Source: CAJBIL01 sp044359525
GTDB taxonomy: Bacteria; Pseudomonadota; Gammaproteobacteria; Burkholderiales; Rhodocyclaceae
NCBI GenBank assembly: GCA_044359525.1
Contig: JBIKLY010000056.1
Location: 1-24,000 of the forward strand
DNA length: 24,000 nt
Reading direction: 5' to 3'
Below the pieces are notes generated by a model, which saw only the letters and a list, made by a program, of their open reading frames with translations, was not told the DNA's origin and did no database searches. This document shows positions 1 through 6,822 of this stretch, piece after piece (within the stretch, counting starts at the first letter, position 1; each line of letters begins with the position of its first letter). The position numbers and the translations under genes are program-made.

Positions 1-1
1 A

Positions 2-601
2 GTGTACAAACACGTGCATGCCAATCTCGATCAGGCGCGGGTGATGGAGAACATTCAGGCGGCGCAGAAGCTGTTCAAGCACACCCAACTGGGCATCAGC
101 CTGACACCGATGCCGGAATGCCTGCCTTCGCTGCCGGCGACGATTGACTGGCTGCACGCCCAGGGCATCAAGGCGCTGACCATGTCGCCGACCCTTTACA
201 ACCGTGGCGGCAGCCTGCAAGCGCACGAACTGGCCAGCGCCCGGCTGCGCCGGATGATCGACCAGTACCAGCTGCGTTCGCAGGAATTCGACTTCATCCC
301 CAGCCCCCTGGAAATCTTTCAGCAGTGGCGCAGCAACCGCTTCAAGTGCATCCCGCGCAACGTCGACGTATTCGTCGCGGCGACCGGTGATTACCTCTAT
401 TGCTACAACGACGTCGGCCACAAGCACAGCATCGGTCACGTGGCGGATCTGGGTATCCGCGAGTTACTGACGGCCCGTGAACGCATGGCGCCGATTCCCG
501 AATTGTGCGACGGATGCAATATGCGCAAGCGCTATGGCGCCAGCGAGCTGGTCACTGCCGGCATTTCCTTCGCGCGCAGCAAGCTGAGGCAGGCGGCGTG
601 A
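2..601 (+). CDS. Radical SAM/SPASM-like protein, C-terminal part (5' truncated by window edge)
   Basis: The frame is open to the left edge, so about 199 residues of the C-terminal part are visible and the true start lies outside the window. No CxxxCxxC radical-SAM motif is in the visible part; it would be expected upstream. The visible cysteines fit a SPASM/Twitch-like auxiliary iron-sulfur region: KCIPRN (C116), YLYCYND (C134) and the closing pair LCDGCNMRKRYG (C169, C172), with the spacer IGHVADLGIRELL resembling the 'IGN' segment of SPASM domains. Proteins of this kind modify peptides or small substrates or act as maturases. No partner peptide gene is seen downstream, so the substrate is unknown. 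The gene ends 95 bp before the next operon, and a regulatory box lies between them, so it is probably a separate transcription unit. The family assignment rests on the cysteine pattern and is moderately sure. Confidence 0.6.
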   Translation: MYKHVHANLDQARVMENIQAAQKLFKHTQLGISLTPMPECLPSLPATIDWLHAQGIKALTMSPTLYNRGGSLQAHELASARLRRMIDQYQLRSQEFDFIPSPLEIFQQWRSNRFKCIPRNVDVFVAATGDYLYCYNDVGHKHSIGHVADLGIRELLTARERMAPIPELCDGCNMRKRYGASELVTAGISFARSKLRQAA

Positions 602-634
602 CGGCCGCGGTATCGATCCGGATTGTCTGCCGGG

Positions 635-665
635 CTTAAGTCAGGTTTAAGAAAACCTTCTTAAG
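635..665 (+). promoter_or_regulatory. PmrA/QseB-type direct-repeat box upstream of the acyl pathway operon
   Basis: CTTAAG (635-640), 5-bp spacer TCAGG, TTTAAG (646-651): two YTTAAK half-sites one helical turn (11 bp) apart. A third half-site, CTTAAG, lies at 660-665. This is the layout known for PmrA and QseB boxes (CTTAA-N6-CTTAA). A weak -10-like TAAGCT (662-667) begins 10 bp after the second half-site. The same arrangement is found at 5188-5220 before the phosphatase/two-component operon. Binding by the regulator at 6160-6822 is inferred. Confidence 0.65.
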
Positions 666-696
666 CTGGGCGCAAATCATCACTCATGGATCCACC

Positions 697-1329
697 ATGC
701 AGACTGCACAACGCAACGTGTTTGAAACCCGTACCCCTTCAATTTCCGTCACCCATGCCGTCGCCGGTTCGCCGCGCCGGGAGGCGGCGGAATCATTCGT
801 CAGAAAAGCATTTGCCCAACGCTACGGCGCCGATGTTTCATCCTTCGCCCCCAATCTCCTGCTGGTCGAACAGCAGCAGCGGCTGATTGCCGTTACCGGC
901 TGGCGTGCGGCGAGCGCTGACGCGCTGTTCCTCGAACGCTACCTGGACGTGCCGATCGAGCTGGCGATGGCGCAGTTGGCCGATCAGACCGTCGTGCGCG
1001 AACGGATTGTCGAAGTCGGCAATCTCGCGGCAGAAAAGGCCGGCGGCAGCATCCAGATCATTCTCACGCTGTCCCGGCATCTGCACAGCCTGGGCTATGA
1101 ATGGGTGGTGTTCACCGCCACCCAGGAACTGGTCGGGATTTTTTCCCGCCTCGGCCTGCCCTTGCTGGCGCTGGCCAAAGCCGACCCGGAACGGCTTGGC
1201 GACGCAGCCGGGAATTGGGGGAGCTATTACGACACCCAGCCGATCATCGTTGCCGGGCGTATTCAAATGGCGCTCGATCGAACGGGGCAGCGGCCATCCC
1301 CCATTTCTGCGAAAGGGCTCGGGGCGTGA
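697..1329 (+). CDS. Thermostable hemolysin family protein (predicted acyltransferase-like)
   Basis: The 210-residue protein matches the T_hemolysin (delta-VPH-like) family. Its hallmark is around residues 102-150: RERIVEVGNLAA followed by a Gly-rich turn, ILTLSRHLHSLGYEWVVFTAT and a 'LGL' segment. The family name comes from a Vibrio hemolysin. The fold is thought to be GNAT-like, and an acyl-transfer role is more plausible here than haemolysis, given that the next gene is an acyl-activating ligase. There is no signal peptide or membrane segment. ATG 697 is chosen because conserved sequence begins soon after; its ribosome binding site is weak. It is the first gene of a five-gene operon (697-5090) behind a PmrA/QseB-type box, and its stop overlaps the GTG start of the ligase by 4 bp (GTGA), so the two are translationally coupled. 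Family assignment is fairly sure; function is inference. Confidence 0.8.
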   Translation: MQTAQRNVFETRTPSISVTHAVAGSPRREAAESFVRKAFAQRYGADVSSFAPNLLLVEQQQRLIAVTGWRAASADALFLERYLDVPIELAMAQLADQTVVRERIVEVGNLAAEKAGGSIQIILTLSRHLHSLGYEWVVFTATQELVGIFSRLGLPLLALAKADPERLGDAAGNWGSYYDTQPIIVAGRIQMALDRTGQRPSPISAKGLGA

Positions 1330-2804
1330 GCGGCGAACGCCTGTTCGCCGCGCTGGCCGGGCGTCTGCCGGATGCCGTGGTGCTGCGCGGTGCGACACAG
1401 ACCTGGCACGCGGCAGCCGTAATCGAAACCATCAATGCCCTGGCGGCACGGCTGACCGCTGGCCGCGTCGTTGCCGTCCTCGCCGATAACAGTCCGGCCT
1501 GGGCGATGGCCGACCTGGCGGCGCTGGCTGCCGATGCGGTGCATCTGCCGCTGCCTGCTTTTTTCAGCCCGGCGCAAATAGCGCATGTGTTGACGCAGAC
1601 CGGCGCCGATACGCTGCTCACCGATCAGCCGGCGCGCATCGCTGCGCTTGACCTGGGCTTTGTCGCCACGGGTAAATGGGCCGATCTGATCTGGATGCAG
1701 CGTGTCGCCGCGCCGGTCACGCTGCCTGCCGGAACAGTAAAAATATCCTTCACCTCAGGCAGCACCGGCACGCCGAAAGGCGTCTGCCTGAGCGCCGCCG
1801 GGCTGATGGCCACCGCCGAGGCGCTGACTTCGCGGCTCGCCGAGCTGCCGATCACGCAACATTTGGCCGTACTGCCGCTGGCCCTGCTGCTCGAAAATGT
1901 GGCCGGTATTTACGCGCCGCTCCTGCGCGGCGCCGAGATCCAGCTGCCGGGTCTGGAAAAGCTGGGCTGGCGCGGCATGGCCGGCTTCGATCCAGCCGCC
2001 TTGCAGCGGGCCGTCGAGGCGGCGCGCCCGCACAGCCTGATTCTCGTACCCGAACTGCTCAAGACGTGGACGCTGTACCTCAGCGCCAGCGGCCAGCGTG
2101 CGCCGGCCGGTCTGGTTTTTGCAGCGGTCGGCGGCGCGCGCGTCGATCCGGCCCTGCTGCTGCGCGCGCGGGCGCTCGGCATTCCGGCCTATCAGGGCTA
2201 CGGCCTGACCGAGTGCGGCTCGGTGGTCAGCCTCAATTGCCCGGGCGACGATCGCGCGGGTGTCGGCCGTCCGCTGCCGCATGTACGCCTGCGCATCGAC
2301 GCCGGCGAAGTGCAAGTCAGCACGCCGGCTTTTCTCGGCTATCTGGATACCGCCGCGGCACAGCCGGCACCCGCAACAGAATTTGCCACCGGCGACCTCG
2401 GCCAGCTCGACGAGCAAGGTCACCTGCACCTGTCCGGCCGCAGCAAGAACCTGTTGATCACTTCCTATGGCCGCAACATCGCCCCGGAATGGGTCGAGGC
2501 GGCGCTGCTCGCCCAGCCGGCGATTGCCCAGGCCATGGTCAGCGGCGACGCACGCCCCTGGCTGAACGCCGTGCTGGTTGCCGCCCCCGGCGCGACGCAC
2601 GGCGATCTGCGTGCCGCCGTCGCGCAAGCGAACACTACGCTCCCCGACTACGCGCAAATCGGCGGCTGGATTACCGACGAGCCATTCACGCTGGCCAACG
2701 GCCGCGCCACCGGCAACAGCCGGCCGGTGCGCAGCGCCATTGCCACGCACCACGCCGCCGCACTGGTGGCGCTTTATGAAGAGGACAGGGCGATTGGATT
2801 TTGA
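1326..2804 (+). CDS. AMP-dependent acyl ligase (ANL superfamily)
   Basis: A 492-residue adenylate-forming enzyme, expected to activate a carboxylic acid with ATP to an acyl-adenylate and then pass it to CoA or another acceptor. The phosphate-binding loop FTSGSTGTPKG is at about residues 141-151, YQGYGLTECG at about 286-295, and TGDLGQLDEQGHLHLSGR-K with a following Gly-Arg-Asn at about 355-385. The start is GTG 1326, overlapping the preceding stop by 4 bp; the frame stays open further upstream, but that part lies inside the T_hemolysin gene. At the C-terminus the usual catalytic lysine motif (A10) reads NGRATGNSRPVRSAI, with arginine or asparagine where lysine is expected. No carrier protein is encoded nearby, so CoA or the neighbouring T_hemolysin protein are candidate acceptors. 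The substrate cannot be read from the sequence. Confidence 0.85.
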   Translation: MSGERLFAALAGRLPDAVVLRGATQTWHAAAVIETINALAARLTAGRVVAVLADNSPAWAMADLAALAADAVHLPLPAFFSPAQIAHVLTQTGADTLLTDQPARIAALDLGFVATGKWADLIWMQRVAAPVTLPAGTVKISFTSGSTGTPKGVCLSAAGLMATAEALTSRLAELPITQHLAVLPLALLLENVAGIYAPLLRGAEIQLPGLEKLGWRGMAGFDPAALQRAVEAARPHSLILVPELLKTWTLYLSASGQRAPAGLVFAAVGGARVDPALLLRARALGIPAYQGYGLTECGSVVSLNCPGDDRAGVGRPLPHVRLRIDAGEVQVSTPAFLGYLDTAAAQPAPATEFATGDLGQLDEQGHLHLSGRSKNLLITSYGRNIAPEWVEAALLAQPAIAQAMVSGDARPWLNAVLVAAPGATHGDLRAAVAQANTTLPDYAQIGGWITDEPFTLANGRATGNSRPVRSAIATHHAAALVALYEEDRAIGF

Positions 2805-2810
2805 TTTCAA

Positions 2811-2923
2811 AACCTACCGCAGAGGCGCAGAGACGCAGAGATGACGCAGAGAAAGTCAGATTCATGCCGCATTTTGTTTTTCTCTGCGTCATCTCTGCGT
2901 CCTCTGCGCCTCTGCGTTGGGTT
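2811..2923. repeat. Family A hairpin repeat, copy 1 (CGCAGAG units)
   Basis: A nearly perfect inverted repeat. The left arm (about 2811-2854) contains four spaced CGCAGAG units and the right arm (about 2878-2923) contains the complementary CTCTGCG units, separated by a loop of about 23 bases. It lies between the ligase and the iron oxidase inside the operon and would form a very stable hairpin in the mRNA. The same architecture recurs at 21714-21830 and, with CGCAAAG units, at 12699-12856. Confidence 0.85.
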
Positions 2924-2968
2924 CGATTTTTAAATGCAATTGTTCTGATGACAAAAAGGAATACACCG

Positions 2969-3634
2969 ATGCCGTTCTATGAGCAACTGATTGCCGCCAC
3001 CAGCGCCGAGCGCGAGCAGCTGCTTGCCGCACCGATCATCGCCGACTGCCTGCAGGGTCGGGTCACGCGGGCGGGCTATCTGGCCTTCCTCGGCCAGGCC
3101 TACCACCACGTCCGCCACACCACGCCCTTGCTGATGTCGGTCGGCGGGCGTCTGCCCGAGCGTCTGGCCTGGCTGCGCAGTGCCGTCGCCGAGTACATCG
3201 CGGAAGAAATCGGCCACGAAGAATGGATCCTCAACGACATTGCCGCCGCCGGCGGTGACGCCGCTGCCGTGCGCGCCAGCCAGCCCGAGCTGCCGGCCGA
3301 ACTGATGGTCGCCTACGCCTACGATCTGGTGAACCGGGGCAATCCGGCCGGCTTCTTCGGCATGGTCTTCGTCCTTGAAGGCACCAGCGTGGCGCTCGCG
3401 CTGATGGCGGCCGACCGTATCCAGCAGGCGCTTGACCTACCGGGCAAGGCCTTCTCCTACCTGCGTTCGCACGGCACGCTCGACCAAGAGCACACCAAAC
3501 ACCTGGCCGAACTGCTCGAACAGATGGACGCCGCCGACCAGCAGGAAGTCGTGCGTTGCGCGCGGATTTTTTACCGGCTGTACGGCGACATTTTCCGTGC
3601 CCTGCCGAGCGCGGAGCAAGCAGCATGCAACTGA
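2969..3634 (+). CDS. Heme-oxygenase-like (TenA/UndA/SznF type) iron oxidase
   Basis: A 221-residue, all-helical protein of the heme-oxygenase-like oxidase type, a fold shared by TenA, UndA (1-alkene forming) and SznF-like diiron oxygenases. Candidate metal ligands are intact: E80 and H83 (AEEIGHEEW), E137 (FVLEGTS), then H168, D172 and H175 (SHGTLDQEHTKHL), which has the H-x3-D-x2-H spacing of this group. A further histidine-rich helix (YHHVRHTTPLL, residues 45-55) lines the expected pocket. ATG 2969 is preceded by AAAGGA at a good distance; the upstream in-frame ATG 2948 is less likely, and the still longer frame runs through the hairpin repeat. Its stop overlaps the SDR start by 10 bp. The presence of the ligands argues for a metal oxidase rather than a thiaminase. 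The substrate is presumably the acid or acyl group handled by the neighbouring ligase, by inference. Confidence 0.8.
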   Translation: MPFYEQLIAATSAEREQLLAAPIIADCLQGRVTRAGYLAFLGQAYHHVRHTTPLLMSVGGRLPERLAWLRSAVAEYIAEEIGHEEWILNDIAAAGGDAAAVRASQPELPAELMVAYAYDLVNRGNPAGFFGMVFVLEGTSVALALMAADRIQQALDLPGKAFSYLRSHGTLDQEHTKHLAELLEQMDAADQQEVVRCARIFYRLYGDIFRALPSAEQAACN

Positions 3635-4419
3635 ACCACGCGCGTATTCTGCTGACCGGCGCCAGCGGCGGCCTCGGCCAGGAACTCGCGCGCCAGCTGA
3701 CCCAGGCCGGCGCCAAGGTGCTGCTCGCCGGCCGCGATGCGCAGCGGCTGGCGGCGATTGGCGCCGAGCTGGCCGGGCAGGGCGCCGGCGTATCGAGCGT
3801 GCGCGCCGATCTCAACCAGCCCGAAGGGATCGCCGCGGCGGTCGGCGCGGCGCGCGAATTCGGCGTCAATGTGCTGATCAACAATGCCGGCGTCGGCGCC
3901 TTCGGCCTGTTCGAGCAGCAGCAGTGGGCGACCGTCGAGCAGGTGCTGGCGACCAATCTCGAAGCGCCGATGCGCCTGACGCACGCCCTCCTGCCGTGGC
4001 TCAAGGCGCAACCGGCGGCGGCCATCGTCAACGTCGGCTCGACTTTCGGCAGCCTGCCGTTCCCCGGTTTTGCCGCCTACTCGGCGGCCAAGGCCGGTCT
4101 GCGCGGCTTCTCGCAGGCTCTGCGCCGCGAGCTGGCCGACTCCGAAGTGGCCGTCATCCACCTGGCGCCGCGCGCCATCGACACGCCGCTCAATACAAGT
4201 GCCGTCAATCAGCTCAACCGCGCACTGAACAACCGCAGCGACACCAGCGAAGCGGTCGCCCGGCAAATCGTCGCTGCTTTGCGGCGCGGCGTCGGCGAAC
4301 ACCATTTCGGTTTTCCCGAACGCCTGTTCGCCTGGCTCAACGGCGTCGCCCCGGCGCTGATCGACCGCGGGCTGGCCGGCAAGCTGGCCATCGTCAAGCA
4401 ACACGCGCCTTCTGAATAA
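3625..4419 (+). CDS. Short-chain dehydrogenase/reductase
   Basis: A 264-residue classical SDR that should reduce a carbonyl or oxidise an alcohol with NAD(P)H. It has the cofactor motif TGASGGLG near the N-terminus (about residues 11-18), the NNAG stabilising motif (LINNAGVGAFG), and the catalytic serine and YxxxK in VGSTFGSLPF and YSAAKAGL. An arginine after the second strand (LLAGRDAQRL) hints at NADP(H). ATG 3625 has a GGAG ribosome binding site and overlaps the preceding gene by 10 bp, indicating tight co-expression with the iron oxidase. The C-terminal tail (about 60 residues) with HHFGFPERLFAWLNG is typical of SDRs acting on lipophilic substrates. The substrate is unknown; it likely acts on the product or precursor of the ligase/oxidase pair. 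Confidence 0.9.
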   Translation: MQLNHARILLTGASGGLGQELARQLTQAGAKVLLAGRDAQRLAAIGAELAGQGAGVSSVRADLNQPEGIAAAVGAAREFGVNVLINNAGVGAFGLFEQQQWATVEQVLATNLEAPMRLTHALLPWLKAQPAAAIVNVGSTFGSLPFPGFAAYSAAKAGLRGFSQALRRELADSEVAVIHLAPRAIDTPLNTSAVNQLNRALNNRSDTSEAVARQIVAALRRGVGEHHFGFPERLFAWLNGVAPALIDRGLAGKLAIVKQHAPSE

Positions 4420-4439
4420 CCGCAACGAAAGGACTCATC

Positions 4440-5090
4440 ATGCAGCCGACCCTACGTAAGCTTCTCGTACTTCCCCTGTTCCTCTCCTGCAGCAGCCTGA
4501 CCCTGGCGGCGACGCCGGAAGAGCTGATTCGCCCGATCCAGGAGCAATGGGCCGAGATCAAGTATCACCAGCCGGAGAAACAGCAGGCCGAGAAATATAA
4601 TGTGCTGGCCCAGCAGGCGCGCAAGATCACCGAGGCCAACCCGAACCTGGCCGAAGTGCTGATCTGGGAGGGTATCGTCGTCTCCAGCGAAGCCGGCGCG
4701 AAAGGCGGCCTCGGCGCGCTGTCGCTGGCCAAGGAGGCCAAATTGCGTCTCGACGAAGCGCTCAAGCTCAACGACAAGGCGCTCAACGGCTCGGCCTATA
4801 CCAGTCTGGCGACGCTCTACGCCAAGGTGCCGGGCTGGCCGATCGGCTTTGGCGACAAGGAGCGTGCCGAGGAGTATTTCAAGAAATCGCTGGCCATCAA
4901 CCCAGGCGGTATCGACCCCAATTTCTTTTACGCCGAGTACCTGATCGACCGCGATCGCCCCGCCGAAGCGCGTACGTATCTCGAAACCGCCCTCAAGGCG
5001 GCGCCGCGTCCCGGCCGTGAACTCGCCGACAGCGGCCGCCGGCAGGAGATCCAGGCACTGCTCGGCAAACTGGGCAAGGATGGCAAGTAG
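4440..5090 (+). CDS. Exported TPR-repeat protein
   Basis: A 216-residue protein with an N-terminal signal peptide (KLLVLPLFLSCSSLTLAA, cleavage probably near residues 24-25), followed by helical TPR-like repeats. The segments around AEVLIWEGIVVSSEAGA, ALNGSAYTSLATLYAKVPGW, RAEEYFKKSLAINPGG and YAEYLIDRDRPAEARTYLETAL give the repeat pattern. A cysteine lies in the signal segment, but the lipobox is poor, so a soluble periplasmic protein is preferred over a lipoprotein. ATG 4440 has an AAAGGA site 20 bp after the SDR stop. As last gene of the operon it may scaffold or receive the pathway product in the periplasm, which is inference. Its stop codon (5088-5090) lies inside the left arm of a family B palindrome. 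Confidence 0.8.
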   Translation: MQPTLRKLLVLPLFLSCSSLTLAATPEELIRPIQEQWAEIKYHQPEKQQAEKYNVLAQQARKITEANPNLAEVLIWEGIVVSSEAGAKGGLGALSLAKEAKLRLDEALKLNDKALNGSAYTSLATLYAKVPGWPIGFGDKERAEEYFKKSLAINPGGIDPNFFYAEYLIDRDRPAEARTYLETALKAAPRPGRELADSGRRQEIQALLGKLGKDGK

Positions 5091-5167
5091 GTCGGGTTAG
5101 CGACAGCGTAACCCGACGCAAGCGGTGTCGTCGGGTTACGGTCTGACGACCTAACCCGACCTACTTG
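5084..5167. repeat. Family B palindromic repeat, copy 1 (TCGGGTTA type)
   Basis: A perfect 17-bp inverted repeat, CAAGTAGGTCGGGTTAG (5084-5100) against its complement at 5151-5167, encloses an inner pair, CGTAACCCGAC (5107-5117) and GTCGGGTTACG (5130-5140). The element starts at the stop codon of the TPR gene and could act as a transcription terminator or mRNA stabiliser. Related copies are at about 19547-19608 and 23073-23150. Confidence 0.85.
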
Positions 5168-5187
5168 GCCTAAGTAAGTGCAACCCC

Positions 5188-5220
5188 CTTAAGCCTCGTT
5201 TAATCCGCCACGACCATACT
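5188..5220 (+). promoter_or_regulatory. PmrA/QseB-type box and promoter of the phosphatase/two-component operon
   Basis: CTTAAG (5188-5193), spacer CCTCG, TTTAAT (5199-5204) gives two half-sites with an 11-bp period. A -10-like CATACT (5215-5220) begins 10 bp after the box. Spacing and sequence mirror the site at 635-667. The operon encodes an OmpR-family regulator with a PmrA/QseB-like recognition segment, so autoregulation is inferred. Confidence 0.7.
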
Positions 5221-5261
5221 GCAATCTTTACGGCGAGAGCAGCCGGAGCGAGGGAGCACAC

Positions 5262-6056
5262 ATGCGGGTAACGACAATGCAGTCCGGTCAACTGATGACG
5301 ACCGAGGGGGCCAATCGCGCGTTGTGCGCGCTGCTGGTCACGGCGAGCGTGGTGCTGCTCATCGGCCAGTACACCGACCTTGACCTGTTGCTGGCCGACT
5401 TCTATTTCGATACCGGGCTGCGCGATTTTCCGTGGCGGAAAAGCTGGTTCGCCACTGATTTCATGCATGGTTCGGTGAAGAACGTCCTCAACTGGATCGG
5501 TTATCTTATCCTTGCTGTCGCGCTGCTGGATCTGGCGTATCCAGTCGGCAGGCTGACGTCGCTGGCCCGCATGCAGTTGCGCATCGTGGCGCTGGCACTA
5601 CTGATCGCTCCGTTGATCGTAAATACCCTGAAACAGGAATCCAGTCTGCACTGTCCGTGGTCGATCGACCGCTACGGCGGCGGCGAGCCACTGCTCAGGG
5701 TGCTCGACTGGGTGCCGCCGGGCTGGCATGCCGGGCACTGCTTTCCCGCCGGTCACGCCAGTACTGGCATGTGGCTGGCCGCGCTTGCGGTGTTCTGGCT
5801 GCCGGACAATCCGCGCCGTGCCTTTGCCGTTTTTCTCGGTGGCAGCGGTGTCGGCCTGTTACTCGGCTGGGTACAGCAGATGCGCGGCGCGCATTTTCTG
5901 ACGCATACGCTGGCCACCGCATGGATTACCAGCGCCGTTCTGCTGGTGCTGATCGTTGTCGTGCCGCGCCTGCGCCTTCTGGCGCACGGTTCGCTGCTGC
6001 ACGTGCTGTGCCCTGCCAGCTGCGGTGTGGCGTGGGCGGGGCGCAAGGGCCGGTAG
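5262..6056 (+). CDS. PAP2-family membrane phosphatase
   Basis: A 264-residue integral membrane protein of the PAP2 (phosphatidic acid phosphatase type 2) superfamily. About five to six hydrophobic helices are visible. The three phosphatase motifs are present in a variant form: K-x6-CP (KQESSLHCPW, where KxxxxxxRP is canonical), PAGH (CFPAGHAST, where PSGH is canonical) and RGAHFLTHTLA in place of SRxxxxxHxxxD. Family members remove phosphate from lipid phosphates such as lipid A, undecaprenyl or phosphatidylglycerol phosphate. Position immediately before a PmrAB/QseBC-like pair suggests a role in envelope lipid modification, by analogy to lipid A-modifying genes that precede pmrAB in other bacteria; this is inference. 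ATG 5262 has a GAGGGAG site. The promoter carries the two-component box. The precise lipid substrate cannot be read. Confidence 0.82.
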   Translation: MRVTTMQSGQLMTTEGANRALCALLVTASVVLLIGQYTDLDLLLADFYFDTGLRDFPWRKSWFATDFMHGSVKNVLNWIGYLILAVALLDLAYPVGRLTSLARMQLRIVALALLIAPLIVNTLKQESSLHCPWSIDRYGGGEPLLRVLDWVPPGWHAGHCFPAGHASTGMWLAALAVFWLPDNPRRAFAVFLGGSGVGLLLGWVQQMRGAHFLTHTLATAWITSAVLLVLIVVVPRLRLLAHGSLLHVLCPASCGVAWAGRKGR

Positions 6057-6159
6057 TATTGACCCGCATTTCTTTTGCGGCGAATATCTATCGGCCATGA
6101 TCGCCGCGCCGCAGTGCCCGCAGCTGCCGTCAGACAAATCGAACAAGGACAGAAAACAA

Positions 6160-6822
6160 GTGCGCATTCTGCTGGTTGAAGATGATTCATTACTCGGCGA
6201 CGGCATCCGTGCCGGCCTGAAGCTGGCCGACTATGCCGTCGACTGGGTGCGCGACGGCGAAGCCGCGCGTCTCGCGCTGCTTGATCATGATTATGACGCC
6301 TGCGTTCTCGATCTCGGCTTGCCGCGACGCGATGGTCTGTCCGTCCTGAAAGACCTGCGCGCCAGCGGCAATGCGTTGCCGGTGCTGATCCTGACGGCGC
6401 GCGACACCAGCGCCGACAAGATCGCCGGGCTGGACACCGGTGCCGACGACTACCTGACCAAACCCTTTGATCTGCCTGAGTTGCAGGCGCGCTTGCGCGC
6501 TCTGATTCGCCGCGCCAGCGGCTCGCCGACGCCGACCTTGAGTCATGCCGGCGTTGTGCTGGATCCGGCGAGCAAACGAGTGACGCAGGGCGGGCAGGCG
6601 GCGACGCTCTCGGCCCGCGAATACGCCCTGCTACACGACTTGTTGCTCAACAAGAACCACATCCGCACGCGCGCCCAGCTGGAGGAAAGCCTCTACGCCT
6701 GGGGCGAGGAAGCCGGCAGCAACACGGTCGAGGTCTATATTCACCACCTGCGCCGCAAATTCGGCGCCGACTTCATCCGCACCATACGCGGCCTTGGTTA
6801 TCAACTGGGGGACTCGACCTGA
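6160..6822 (+). CDS. OmpR-family response regulator (PmrA/QseB type)
   Basis: A 220-residue two-domain regulator. The receiver domain (about 1-115) has the acidic pair ED8D9, phosphoacceptor D51 in VLDLGLP, T79 and K101 in LTKPF. The winged-helix DNA-binding domain (about 125-218) contains SNTVEVYIHHLRRKFG, the recognition segment typical of the PmrA and QseB subgroup, which binds CTTAA-N6-CTTAA-like direct repeats. The start is GTG 6160, preceded by AAGGA (6145-6149); it gives a normal N-terminus (VRILLVEDD), whereas the longer open frame has no conserved sequence. Its stop overlaps the kinase start by one base. The only two candidate binding sites noticed in this window are before the T_hemolysin gene and before the phosphatase gene. 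Function as a response regulator is secure; PmrA versus QseB naming is not. Confidence 0.93.
   Translation: MRILLVEDDSLLGDGIRAGLKLADYAVDWVRDGEAARLALLDHDYDACVLDLGLPRRDGLSVLKDLRASGNALPVLILTARDTSADKIAGLDTGADDYLTKPFDLPELQARLRALIRRASGSPTPTLSHAGVVLDPASKRVTQGGQAATLSAREYALLHDLLLNKNHIRTRAQLEESLYAWGEEAGSNTVEVYIHHLRRKFGADFIRTIRGLGYQLGDST

Noticed and set aside
1755..2810. 351-codon minus-strand open frame opposite the acyl ligase
   Set aside because: The ligase frame carries all ANL motifs; the opposite frame has no plausible start context or domain.
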